Positions 1 through 6,515 of a stretch of DNA of 12,438 nucleotides are shown one piece after another. Below the pieces are notes generated by a model. That model was not told where the DNA came from, searched no databases, and saw nothing but the letters and a program-made list of their open reading frames with translations. The stretch lies in NCBI GenBank assembly GCA_029556335.1, contig JAKQFA010000056.1, positions 1-12,438 on the forward strand, given 5' to 3'. The translations under genes were made by a program, and so were the position numbers. The first letter of the stretch is position 1. Each line of letters opens with the position of its first letter. Source of the stretch: Methanobacteriota archaeon (GTDB lineage: Archaea > Methanobacteriota > Methanobacteria > Methanobacteriales > Methanobacteriaceae).

Positions 1-99
1 CAGTTATTTGAACAAAATTTTAACAAATAATTATTTTAAAGAAGTTTTGTATATGAAATTTATTATTAGAACTATTTATAACTGTTCTTATCAACTTTT

Positions 100-125
100 T
101 ATAAATTGTAATTATAAATTGTAAT
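100..125. repeat. Perfect 13-bp tandem duplication
   Basis: The unit TATAAATTGTAAT occurs twice back to back (100-112 and 113-125). It spans the stop codon of the S13 peptidase gene (TAA on the minus strand at 114-112), so the last residues Tyr-Asn-Leu and the stop are encoded by the upstream copy and the second copy lies just after the stop. It looks like replication slippage in AT-rich DNA. I see no function for it. The rest of 1-111 is AT-rich with no gene. Confidence 0.8.
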
Positions 126-1704
126 ATATGGACTCTAAAACTTGGTTTATATCCTGCTCTACCTGGTTCGCATCATTAGTGTTATTTAAGGGCACGTTGT
201 TAACGTAAATGGAGAATATGAGTTTTTTTCCACTCCTGGTGACCATGTAGCCATCCAGGGATTTGCTTAACAGGATCACACGACCATTGAGTTTATCATC
301 GACTGTGACTGTGCCGGCTTTGGCATTCACCTTCCCATAGAGGGGGCTGCTGTTGGTAACTGACCCGGATAGGGTCCCATCATATCCTAGAACCGGTAAG
401 GCGTCGAAGAAGCTCTGATAATAGCTCTGCCGGGCCATGTAACTTAAAAGCTGGTTGCTGGCCTCGGGGCTGATCCGGTCAGACGGAGAACCTCCCCTAC
501 CATCTATTAAGGCCAGCATATCAGTGTTAACACCAGCACTAGTCAGAAAATCGCCAAAGAGTTTCATACCCTCATCAAAGGTTTTCTTACCATTCTTGGC
601 CGCTAAAAGGGCCACCAGGGTGTCGGCCTGCATGTTCTGGCTGACCTTCAACACCACTTTGATGTTCTCTGAGAAGGGTGAAGAAGTGAATAAAGCCACC
701 CTTTTATCCTCGGTGTAGGCGGTGGTGTTATTGGATGCGAGGTGCTGGTTTGGGTTAGTGGCCGGTGTGGTAACCTCCACTCCCTCCCTTTTAAGGGCCT
801 CGATGAAGAGTGCCCGGGCAAAGGAGGAGGGATCCTCCACGGATACAGTTCGCACTTGGGGGGTGGAGTTCTCCAGGATGGTTCCCTCCACCACGATCTT
901 ACTTGGATCATCACTGTTGACCCTGATCTCAGTCTGGCCTGATGAAACAGTTTGGACCTGGGAGGTGACGGTGTAGGTGCTGCTCTGCGGCCTACAGTTA
1001 ATGGTGGCATTTTCCCCAGCCCTTCCAGGGACTATTTCCAGGTCGATGAGGTTGTCGTTAATCATGATAGGAGTGATTAAGTACTCCCCCGAGGGGGCCA
1101 GGGTTTTTTGGAATAACCGGTCATCGATGATGACATCACCCTCCACCCTGCTGACCCCGGAGGCCTTAACCTGGCGTGCCAGCTCATTAAGTCCAGCGAG
1201 AGGATCGGTGGAGGTTAAATTAGCACCATCCATGGAGTTGGCTTCACAGTGGTCCAGGTTGGTGTAGGCCAGCTTACCATCCGGGGTGTTGCGGCCACCC
1301 ATGGTCAGGTCCCCACTGGCCACCAGTACCAGATTCCCCTGGAGGGTTCCGGATTCAAGTTCACCATCATAGTAAACCGGGGTTTCGAAGCTGTGATCCG
1401 GACCGTAAGCAGCCAGGGCAGCGGCAGCAACTAATATCTTAGTGGTGGATCCGGGTACAAATAGTTCCTGGGAGTTTTCTGTGAAGAGTACTTCGCTGGT
1501 GTTCTGGTCCTGTATCAGGATGCCCCAGGTGGAGTGTTGATAGGTAGATGAGTTAATGGTGGCGTTGATTTCCATAGTCATGTTGCTTATGTTACCAGGG
1601 GTGGTGTTGTTAACTTCCTGAGATGCTGTGAAGCTTCCAGAGGTGGATAAGAATAGTAAAGCAGAAATTAAGAGTGTTAAAAAGATCTTGTATACTGCGG
1701 AAAT
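112..1704 (-). CDS. dacB: Secreted S13-family (PBP4/DacB-like) D-Ala-D-Ala carboxypeptidase/endopeptidase
   Basis: This is a serine peptidase of the penicillin-binding-protein-4 family, which in bacteria trims or cleaves peptide cross-links of murein outside the cell. Numbered from the proposed start (530 residues), the nucleophile motif SxxK is STTK at 86-89, the SxN motif is SQN at 355-357 and the KTG-type motif appears as KAG at 462-464. The family signatures GRGGSPSDRISP and GYDGTLSGS lie between the last two. The first ATG (1581) would omit a good signal peptide. Upstream in the same frame are a lysine, a hydrophobic stretch rich in Leu/Ile/Phe and a small-residue cleavage region, with an AGGAGG site (1711-1716) six bases before an ATT codon at 1704. 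No ATG, GTG or TTG is in frame between the upstream stop and 1581. I infer ATT initiation; a sequence error or a mutated ATG is the alternative. The family call is firm. The substrate is uncertain because Methanobacteriales walls are pseudomurein, which lacks D-amino acids. Confidence 0.85.
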   Translation of the reverse strand: MSAVYKIFLTLLISALLFLSTSGSFTASQEVNNTTPGNISNMTMEINATINSSTYQHSTWGILIQDQNTSEVLFTENSQELFVPGSTTKILVAAAALAAYGPDHSFETPVYYDGELESGTLQGNLVLVASGDLTMGGRNTPDGKLAYTNLDHCEANSMDGANLTSTDPLAGLNELARQVKASGVSRVEGDVIIDDRLFQKTLAPSGEYLITPIMINDNLIDLEIVPGRAGENATINCRPQSSTYTVTSQVQTVSSGQTEIRVNSDDPSKIVVEGTILENSTPQVRTVSVEDPSSFARALFIEALKREGVEVTTPATNPNQHLASNNTTAYTEDKRVALFTSSPFSENIKVVLKVSQNMQADTLVALLAAKNGKKTFDEGMKLFGDFLTSAGVNTDMLALIDGRGGSPSDRISPEASNQLLSYMARQSYYQSFFDALPVLGYDGTLSGSVTNSSPLYGKVNAKAGTVTVDDKLNGRVILLSKSLDGYMVTRSGKKLIFSIYVNNVPLNNTNDANQVEQDINQVLESIYYNL

Positions 1705-1710
1705 AGAAAA

Positions 1711-1716
1711 CCTCCT
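1711..1716 (-). promoter_or_regulatory. Shine-Dalgarno site that places the peptidase start at ATT
   Basis: AGGAGG on the minus strand lies six bases upstream of the ATT codon at 1704-1702 and more than 120 bases upstream of the first ATG at 1581. Its strength and spacing are what favour the longer protein with the signal peptide. No comparably strong site lies just before the 1581 ATG. Confidence 0.6.
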
Positions 1717-2084
1717 GATATTGAATAGTATTTCCCACCTAATATTTCAATTATTCTCTAGTAGCCCCAGAAGGTTCTATGCACCAACATCCACGCCGGG
1801 AGGTTCAGGACCATATTTTTGAGGTTGAAGTCCCGGTCCTGATGAAATGGACCATCCCACACCGCAGAGGTGAACCTATGCAGCTGGTTAATTGAGTGTC
1901 CTTGTGGTGGCTCAAATACACTATCGCCTTTATTTTCTGATTCTGTCTTCAATTAATGGGGTTCCTGTATCTGTTCCCCCCATTCCAGGGCTTCCCATCT
2001 TGGCTGAGATTTATGGGAGTAACTAAGTTTAGGAACTCAGCAGGCATGTTTTTTAACAGAATAAACGTATCCATCCACTTCAAA
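1717..2084. other. Intergenic region between peptidase and flavodoxin genes
   Basis: About 370 bases lie between the peptidase ribosome binding site and the flavodoxin stop. Short open frames exist on both strands, up to about 64 codons on the minus strand, but none has a good ribosome binding site, a recognisable domain or plausible composition. The region must hold the peptidase promoter, although no convincing TATA box stands out. I see no RNA gene or strong repeat. Confidence 0.4.
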
Positions 2085-2549
2085 TTAGAACATAGCACCG
2101 AACTGAGACAACAAGTTGTTTATCTTCTTTTTCCGACTCACACTCCAGGTTACAATGGATGTTCCCATCACAATTCCGCCCCTATCCCGGCAGACTCTTT
2201 TCATCTGTTTAATAGCCTGGTTCCCACCGGTACTGTCAAAGGGCAAGCCTTTGGTTACGAAACAGGCGATCTTCTTATCCTTTAGGGATGGGATCTGGTT
2301 TAAGTAGGCGTTCATGGCTGGGGCCAAGTTGAAGGCATGGACCGGTGCCCCAAAGATCAAACCCTCATAGGGGTCTGTATCTGGCTGGCTCTTGAAGTTC
2401 ACATTGAGGTCTCCCGGGTCAACCTTAACAGCAGGCACCACCCGTTCCAGGTTCACTTCATGCCCCTCTACTGAGAGTTTATCCTGTAGTTTCTGGGCTA
2501 TGGAGTAGGTGTGATCAGTCTCGGAATAAACTACAATCCCAATGTTCAT
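2085..2549 (-). CDS. Flavodoxin family protein
   Basis: This is a cytoplasmic FMN-binding electron carrier or flavodoxin-like oxidoreductase of 154 residues. The N-terminal beta strand and phosphate-binding loop read VVYSETDHTYSIA (residues 7-19), matching the family S/T-x-T-x-x-T pattern. A second conserved loop, FGAPVHAFNLAP (66-77), fits the part that contacts the flavin ring, and a strand-loop CFVTKGLPFDSTGG follows at 96-109. A TTG at 2567 is in frame, but the ATG at 2549 is preferred because GGTGAT (2562-2557) sits seven bases upstream and the protein then begins directly with the first beta strand. It stands alone, with long spacers on both sides. Its redox partner cannot be told from the context. 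It could equally be a flavodoxin-fold reductase. Confidence 0.85.
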   Translation of the reverse strand: MNIGIVVYSETDHTYSIAQKLQDKLSVEGHEVNLERVVPAVKVDPGDLNVNFKSQPDTDPYEGLIFGAPVHAFNLAPAMNAYLNQIPSLKDKKIACFVTKGLPFDSTGGNQAIKQMKRVCRDRGGIVMGTSIVTWSVSRKKKINNLLSQFGAMF

Positions 2550-2747
2550 TGCCAACATCACCCCCAATTCTTAGCTTAGATAACTGATCATTAATTATGT
2601 TTTTTCATGTATATCACAGGTTCACCAAAAAAAATGGATACCAACCTTAATGAATAGTAATATTTTTCATCTAACTGGAAGCTCCCTGGTAATAAAAGAA
2701 GGTTAAAGCCTGTTTCCTCCTTGTGGTTCAACTTGGAGGATTTTTCA

Positions 2748-2776
2748 GGAAGGGGACTATAAAAAACTTCCCTTCC
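2748..2776 (-). terminator. Hairpin downstream of the HEAT-repeat gene
   Basis: GGAAGGG (2748-2754) and CCCTTCC (2770-2776) can form a seven-base-pair stem. On the minus strand it lies about 30 bases after the HEAT-gene stop, and six T residues fall in the loop. A weaker inverted repeat (CCTCC/GGAGG, 2716-2739) follows. The position suits transcription termination of the HEAT gene. Archaeal terminators mainly need T-runs, so the stem itself may be incidental. Confidence 0.35.
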
Positions 2777-2803
2777 CCATTACATTTACCTTTGGGGCTG
2801 TGG

Positions 2804-3511
2804 TTAACTACGTGTATTGATCTGGGCCATGGCATCTCGGATGGCCCGTTCAAATTCCTGAGATTCTCCCCTGGATTTGTTGAGGGCCTCCTGTAGGTAG
2901 GGGAGTGCGGCTTTATCCCCGATGGTTCCCAGTGCATGGGCAGCGTTAACCCTCACCAGATAGTTCTCGTCTTCTAGAGATCTAATAAGGGACTGTAATG
3001 ATAGATTATCACCGATCTTGCCCAGGGAAGTGACGGTACAGGCCCGGAGTATATAGTCATCTTCCTTCAATATTTCCATCAAGGGCTCAGATGCCCGCCT
3101 GTCACCTAAGGCCCCCAGGGCACCCACCACCTCACATTTAACATTTAAGGAACCGTCTTTTAAAGCCTCGATTATGGGCTCCACCGCCCGCTTATCTCCC
3201 AGGGCCCCCAGGGCCAGGGCTGCAGTTTCCCGCACATGCCAGTAGTCATCCTTCAGAACCTTGATCAATGGCTCTACCGCCTGTGCATCCCCTATTGATC
3301 CTAAAGATAATGCAGCAGCCTTACGAATAGGCCAGTATTCATCATTTAAAACTAGTATAAGGGGTTTTACTGCTTCTTTTACCCTTAGATCGCCCAGGAT
3401 GTAGGCTGCCTTTTCCCGGATGCGCCTATCACCTTTGGAATCCAGGGCTTTTATAAGGCCTTCCATATCCCTTTTTTCCCTCATCTTTTCCAAATCAGAA
3501 CTGGAAACCAT
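2804..3511 (-). CDS. HEAT-repeat (PBS lyase-like) protein
   Basis: The 235-residue protein is built almost entirely of about seven HEAT-like helical repeats of roughly 31 residues, each with a core like AAxALGxLGDxxAVEPLIxxLKD (clear copies around 33-60, 64-91, 95-122, 126-153, 157-184 and 188-210). No signal peptide or membrane segment is visible, so it should be a cytoplasmic scaffold for protein-protein interaction. The name PBS lyase comes from a phycobilisome enzyme family sharing the repeat; a lyase role is not implied here. The start is well supported by GAGGAG (3523-3518) six bases before the ATG. A 15-bp palindrome lies 25 bases upstream of the start. The partner is unknown. Confidence 0.85.
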   Translation of the reverse strand: MVSSSDLEKMREKRDMEGLIKALDSKGDRRIREKAAYILGDLRVKEAVKPLILVLNDEYWPIRKAAALSLGSIGDAQAVEPLIKVLKDDYWHVRETAALALGALGDKRAVEPIIEALKDGSLNVKCEVVGALGALGDRRASEPLMEILKEDDYILRACTVTSLGKIGDNLSLQSLIRSLEDENYLVRVNAAHALGTIGDKAALPYLQEALNKSRGESQEFERAIRDAMAQINTRS

Positions 3512-3535
3512 GTTTTTCTCCTCAATAAAAAAATA

Positions 3536-3550
3536 AAGATATCATATCTT
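3536..3550. promoter_or_regulatory. 15-bp palindrome upstream of the HEAT-repeat gene
   Basis: AAGATAT-C-ATATCTT is a perfect inverted repeat with seven-base arms and one central base, 25 bases upstream of the HEAT-gene start. Its place in the promoter/leader region suits an operator for a small dimeric regulator. AT-rich palindromes of this size also arise by chance. Confidence 0.25.
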
Positions 3551-3776
3551 ATTTGTGAGATTTGCTTTACTTATTTCTTTTCATTGTTCACTGCACGATT
3601 GTCTTAGCCACTTATAAGGGAGGGATGATTTTATTTAAAAAAAAAGGTGTTGATTGATAGTTTAGGCCCTGTTCTCTTCTTCCGGGAAAGTCACCACCAC
3701 GATGAAGGGTTCTTAGAAAAAAAGAGATACATCATCTATCCATATGTGAGGTGAGACTCAGATTCTGGCTTACCAT

Positions 3777-3830
3777 AACATCCCACGCAGCAACCTTAAT
3801 AGTCCCCTGCAAGTACCAGAGTGGGATGTT
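3777..3830. repeat. 10-bp perfect inverted repeat around a 34-nt loop
   Basis: AACATCCCAC (3777-3786) and GTGGGATGTT (3821-3830) are exact reverse complements. Directly inside them GCAG (3787-3790) can pair with CTGC (3807-3810), so a two-part stem with a ten-base bulge can be drawn. On the plus strand an AGGAGGG tract and a TTTTT run follow within 25 bases. It could be a small structured RNA, a remnant of a small mobile element, or a terminator-like element. It lies about 150 bases upstream of the ferredoxin-like gene and upstream of that gene's likely TATA box, so it is probably not in its mRNA leader. Confidence 0.45.
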
Positions 3831-3931
3831 CTTATTAGGAGGGTGTATTTTTCATCTAATCTGCCTGCATGTTTTCCCTTGCCACCCCTTTTTATGAAAA
3901 TTAATTTCCACTAATATATTATGAATCAAAA

Positions 3932-3939
3932 TTATAATA
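3932..3939 (+). promoter_or_regulatory. Candidate TATA box for the ferredoxin-like gene
   Basis: TTATAATA lies 42-50 bases before the ATG at 3982. Transcription starting about 25 bases downstream would give a leader of about 20 bases holding the AGGGGAG ribosome binding site. A second TATA-like run (AATATATT, 3913-3920) is the alternative. Confidence 0.4.
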
Positions 3940-3981
3940 TGTAGGATGAATTGGAACAAATTGTAAGCTGAGGGGAGACTT

Positions 3982-4797
3982 ATGAAAAGAGATATCATAA
4001 AGATTGACCATGAAAAATGCACTGGCTGCGGTGATTGCATCCCCGGATGTCCGGAGGGGGCTTTACAGGTGATTGATGGCAAAGCCCACCTGATAAGCGA
4101 CCTTTTCTGCGATGGACTGGGGGCCTGCATTGGCACATGCCCTGAAGGGGCCATTGAGGTGGAGACCAGGGAAGCAGAGCCCTACGATGAATACCGGGTT
4201 ATGGAAAACGTGGTGAAAGGCGGCCCCAACGTTATAAAGGCCCACCTGAAACACTTGGATGATCACAGTGAGAAGGAACTCCTCAGCCAGGCCATAGACT
4301 TTCTGAAGGAAAAAAATATGGAGATACCAGAGTACCAGGAAGAGAAGACCTTTGCCTGCGGGTGTCCCGGCTCCATGGAGGTGGATCTAAGCACCCGTCC
4401 CCAGAGTGAAGACCAAGCCGTGGTCCTCAGTGCCGAGCTTCGTAACTGGCCAGTGCAGTTGCAACTGTTAAATCCCCAGGCGCCCTATCTGAAGAATGCA
4501 GATTTACTCATCGCAGCAGACTGCGCCCCCTTTGCCTACGCCAACTTCCACCAGCGCTTCTTAAAAGATAAGGTTCTCATCATCCTTTGTCCCAAGCTGG
4601 ATCAGACCCTGGACCAGTATGTGGACAAGTTAGCCGAGATCTTCGCCTACCAGGACATAAAGTCCATCAGCATCGTGCACATGCAGGTTCCATGCTGCTC
4701 TGGTATTGAAGTCCTGGTACGCCGGGCCCTGGAAAAGGCCCAGAAGAACATAATCGTCAAGGACTACACCATTTCTATAAATGGAGAGATAATCTAG
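3982..4797 (+). CDS. 4Fe-4S ferredoxin-domain protein with Cys-rich C-terminal domain
   Basis: This is a 271-residue iron-sulfur protein, probably cytoplasmic and involved in electron transfer. The N-terminal ferredoxin module has one complete site, C13-x2-C16-x2-C19-x3-C23-P. A second site, C43-x5-C49-x3-C53-P, has Leu46 where the second cysteine would be, so the second cluster is altered or takes a ligand from elsewhere. The remaining 200 residues form a separate domain with its own cysteines: CGC at 126-128, C181 (ADCAP), C203 (LCPK) and CC at 238-239 (VPCCSG), a pattern suggesting another metal site. No ATP-binding P-loop is seen. The start is supported by AGGGGAG upstream. I recognise this as a ferredoxin-plus-conserved-domain protein of anaerobes and know no proven function for it. 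Its stop codon abuts that of the convergent downstream gene. Confidence 0.8.
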   Translation: MKRDIIKIDHEKCTGCGDCIPGCPEGALQVIDGKAHLISDLFCDGLGACIGTCPEGAIEVETREAEPYDEYRVMENVVKGGPNVIKAHLKHLDDHSEKELLSQAIDFLKEKNMEIPEYQEEKTFACGCPGSMEVDLSTRPQSEDQAVVLSAELRNWPVQLQLLNPQAPYLKNADLLIAADCAPFAYANFHQRFLKDKVLIILCPKLDQTLDQYVDKLAEIFAYQDIKSISIVHMQVPCCSGIEVLVRRALEKAQKNIIVKDYTISINGEII

Positions 4798-5142
4798 TTA
4801 GATGGTTGGTTGTATATAAAATAAGAAAACAGCAACCAGAATATATACCATAATTCCTGCCCCCAATGCCACCAGCAACCCTTGTTTGGGGAGAAAGAAG
4901 TAAACACATAATAGGAACACCATCCACACCGGACTTAACAGCAGGAGTCCCTTCACATAGTCTAAAACCAGCAGGCCCCCGGCTTCACTGTAGATGGTGA
5001 TGATGCTCATGGTGGTCACCGCCGGGAACATGGCTATGAAGGCAGCCAGGATCCCCCTGTCCCTAGTACCGAAGTAGGTGACCAGGGTGAGGATGGAGCC
5101 CCCCACCAGGAAGTAGATTAACAATTTCAATCCATCATCCAT
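4798..5142 (-). CDS. Small integral membrane protein, DUF3147/GlpM-like
   Basis: A 114-residue hydrophobic protein with four predicted membrane helices, at roughly 5-24, 30-51, 64-84 and 87-110. The opening with YFLVGGSILTLVTY followed by a charged turn (GTRDRG), and the central YVKGLLLLSPVW, resemble the DUF3147 family, which is related to the bacterial GlpM membrane protein; this is from memory and the biochemical role is unknown. The start is supported by GGAGAT (5154-5149) six bases upstream of the ATG. The gene converges on the ferredoxin-like gene with no base between the two stop codons. It lies 60 bases beyond the end of the FMN-protein gene on the same strand, so the two may be cotranscribed. 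Confidence 0.7.
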   Translation of the reverse strand: MDDGLKLLIYFLVGGSILTLVTYFGTRDRGILAAFIAMFPAVTTMSIITIYSEAGGLLVLDYVKGLLLLSPVWMVFLLCVYFFLPKQGLLVALGAGIMVYILVAVFLFYIQPTI

Positions 5143-5201
5143 TAATAGATCTCCAGTAGGTGGATCGGGAAATACTGTGCATTGTATACCAAGTAGCTGT
5201 T

Positions 5202-5627
5202 CTAAACTACTCGCTTAGAACCAGCGCCTGGTTTCAGGGAGTAAACCTCCTCCACGTTGATTAAAAGGGCTGCCCTTGGCTTTATTTTATCCCCAAAACG
5301 TGACTTCACCATTCCCTGGACTTGTTGAAACTCAGATCCTTTTTCTATTATTGCTCCGGTTCCCTTAACCAGGTAACCTTCGTAGTGCACTGCGATGCCC
5401 AGGGCCACCCTGGAGTAGGTTTCGATGTTGTACATGGTCTGGGTAGCGAAATTTATGGCCACCAGAATCTTATCCCTATCCAGCACCTTGGTAAAGCATA
5501 CCGGGGCCAGATGTGGAATTTCCTCATTGTCCTTAACCCCAATAGTCGAAATCCATACTAAAGGCCTATTTTTATCACAGTCTTCGTTGTTAAACATATT
5601 CACTGCTTCATCCGGAAGATCAACCAT
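5202..5627 (-). CDS. Pyridoxamine 5'-phosphate oxidase-like FMN-binding split-barrel protein
   Basis: The 141-residue protein has the layout of the flavin-binding split-barrel family: RPLVWISTIG (21-30) as the first strand, PHLAPVCFTKVLDRDKILVA (38-57), and the family-typical ATQTMYNIETYSRVALGI (61-78), where the flavin phosphate is usually bound. Such proteins bind FMN or F420 as dimers and reduce or oxidise small cofactors; a true PNPOx role in vitamin B6 synthesis is not implied. A GTG at 5636 would add three residues, but it lies inside the GGGGGTGA ribosome binding site, so the ATG at 5627, five bases after GGTGA, is chosen. An AT-rich box (AAAAATATA, about 5658-5650) is a possible TATA element and would put transcription start very near the start codon. 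The membrane-protein gene follows 60 bases downstream. Confidence 0.8.
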   Translation of the reverse strand: MVDLPDEAVNMFNNEDCDKNRPLVWISTIGVKDNEEIPHLAPVCFTKVLDRDKILVAINFATQTMYNIETYSRVALGIAVHYEGYLVKGTGAIIEKGSEFQQVQGMVKSRFGDKIKPRAALLINVEEVYSLKPGAGSKRVV

Positions 5628-5847
5628 TCTCTTCACCCCCTACTTTGCATATATTTTTATTGGCCGCAGTATATCTATCTGATTGTTCAACTTGGTTTAA
5701 GATCCAAATAAGAAATATTAAATGGTTCAATCGCACCTATACCATGTAAAAATCTTGAAGTAGTATTTTTAGGGGAGTATCTCCATGAAAACCAAAGATG
5801 GTGTCTAATTTTTTATGATTTTCTCATAATATCACTATATTACTTCC

Positions 5848-5899
5848 TTAAATATCGGAATACTATTTTTAGTGGTTATGTAACCAATAAAAAGGAGGT
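5848..5899 (+). promoter_or_regulatory. Promoter and ribosome binding site of the broken adhesin-like gene
   Basis: TTAAATAT (5848-5855) lies about 50 bases before the ATG at 5905, and a strong AAGGAGGT (5892-5899) sits five bases before it. Start signals have therefore survived although the reading frame behind them is broken. The rest of the gap from 5641 is AT-rich and holds no gene I can support. Confidence 0.4.
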
Positions 5900-5904
5900 A
5901 ATTA

Positions 5905-6183
5905 ATGTATGGGACGAGCAAAGCAACATTACCCTTAACGTGTCTAGGAATGTTGTTAGTATTAGTTTTTAGCATTCCCAGTGCAGTTGCCGCATATCTG
6001 GAAGTGGGTTCTGGTCATACTTATCCCACCATTACTGATGGTATAGATGCAGCCATTGCAGGAGGTAACATCAGTGTGTATGGCAATGGAGGAACTCCCT
6101 ACGTTTAGACTGAAAACGTGGAAAAGAATAAGGAAAACTTCACCTTTTTGATGTGGTATTCACCTTCAACCCCAAAACCATGA
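5905..6183 (+). pseudogene. Broken adhesin-like secreted beta-helix protein
   Basis: Translation from the ATG gives a lysine-containing N-terminus, a hydrophobic signal peptide ending in small residues (VAA, about 28-30), then AYLEVGSGHTYPTITDGIDA and VYGNGGTPYV. This matches the typical beginning of methanogen adhesin-like proteins with right-handed parallel beta-helix repeats (the 'Y-x-T-I-x-x-A-I-D-A-A' opening). An in-frame TAG stops it after 67 residues (6106-6108). The same frame goes on as TENVEKNKENFTFL, which is exactly what follows in intact relatives, before a second stop at 6181-6183. Intact members are many hundreds of residues long, so this is a nonsense-broken and truncated remnant. 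TAG read as pyrrolysine is unlikely because the sequence decays soon afterwards. Confidence 0.75.
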
Positions 6184-6491
6184 CCCCATCCTGGAAAACA
6201 TGGTAGAAACTATGGGCAGGGAAGCCTGTGATTCCATGGCCCCATGAATACAGAACCTACGACTGGGTTATGGAAGGTTTGCCGGGAAGAACTGAATTTT
6301 TAATTGACTCCAAAGAGTTGAAGCCGAAAATTGTGTAACTTATATCTGCACCCGACTATAATCTAACTCCAGGTGAGGTGTTGAGTATTCCTGGCAAAGA
6401 AATGGTTAAACAATTCATTGTGGTTTTTCTATTATTCCTCCTCATACTCCTCCTTATACAGTTTCTCAGATTACTTATTACCTTTCCTTAA
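6150..6491 (+). pseudogene. Decayed unidentified gene with C-terminal membrane helix
   Basis: One frame reads DVVFTFNPK, is interrupted by TAG (6204-6206), continues as a coding-like stretch including HEYRTYDWVMEGLPGRTEF, is interrupted by TAA (6336-6338), and then runs SAPDYNLTPGEVLSIPGKEM into a strongly hydrophobic C-terminal helix ending at TAA (6489-6491). A neighbouring frame around 6182-6240 reads DPILENMVETMGREACDSMA, which looks more protein-like than the main frame there and points to an extra frameshift. I do not recognise the family. It looks like the C-terminal part of a membrane-anchored protein joined by deletion to the adhesin-like remnant. Confidence 0.5.
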
Positions 6492-6515
6492 TAGATCTAT
6501 ACAGAGGATGGTACC

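Larger units (their letters stand above)
3551..3981. other. Long intergenic region with a fossil peptide
   Basis: About 430 bases separate the divergent HEAT and ferredoxin-like genes. Besides the inverted repeat (3777-3830) and the promoter listed separately, the minus strand at 3712-3662 reads EPFIVVVTFPEEENRA and then a stop, directly after another in-frame stop. It reads like the tail of a globular protein and may be a fossil of a deleted gene, but it is too short to assign. No tRNA or known riboswitch was recognised. Confidence 0.35.

Noticed and set aside
1758..1952. 64-codon minus-strand frame between peptidase and flavodoxin genes
   Set aside because: No ribosome binding site, no recognisable domain and odd composition; more likely chance.
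1956..2285. 109-codon plus-strand frame overlapping the flavodoxin gene
   Set aside because: Its second half is antisense to a well-supported flavodoxin and its first half has no family features.
3662..3712. Short peptide EPFIVVVTFPEEENRA on the minus strand as a separate gene
   Set aside because: Only 16 codons between two in-frame stops with no start; kept as a possible fossil in the intergenic entry.
3551..3981. Riboswitch or tRNA in the long gap upstream of the ferredoxin-like gene
   Set aside because: No cloverleaf or known riboswitch core was seen, and the likely promoter lies downstream of the inverted repeat.
6106..6108. TAG read as pyrrolysine in the adhesin-like gene
   Set aside because: Pyrrolysine is not expected in this lineage, and the frame degenerates within 25 codons, so a nonsense mutation is simpler.
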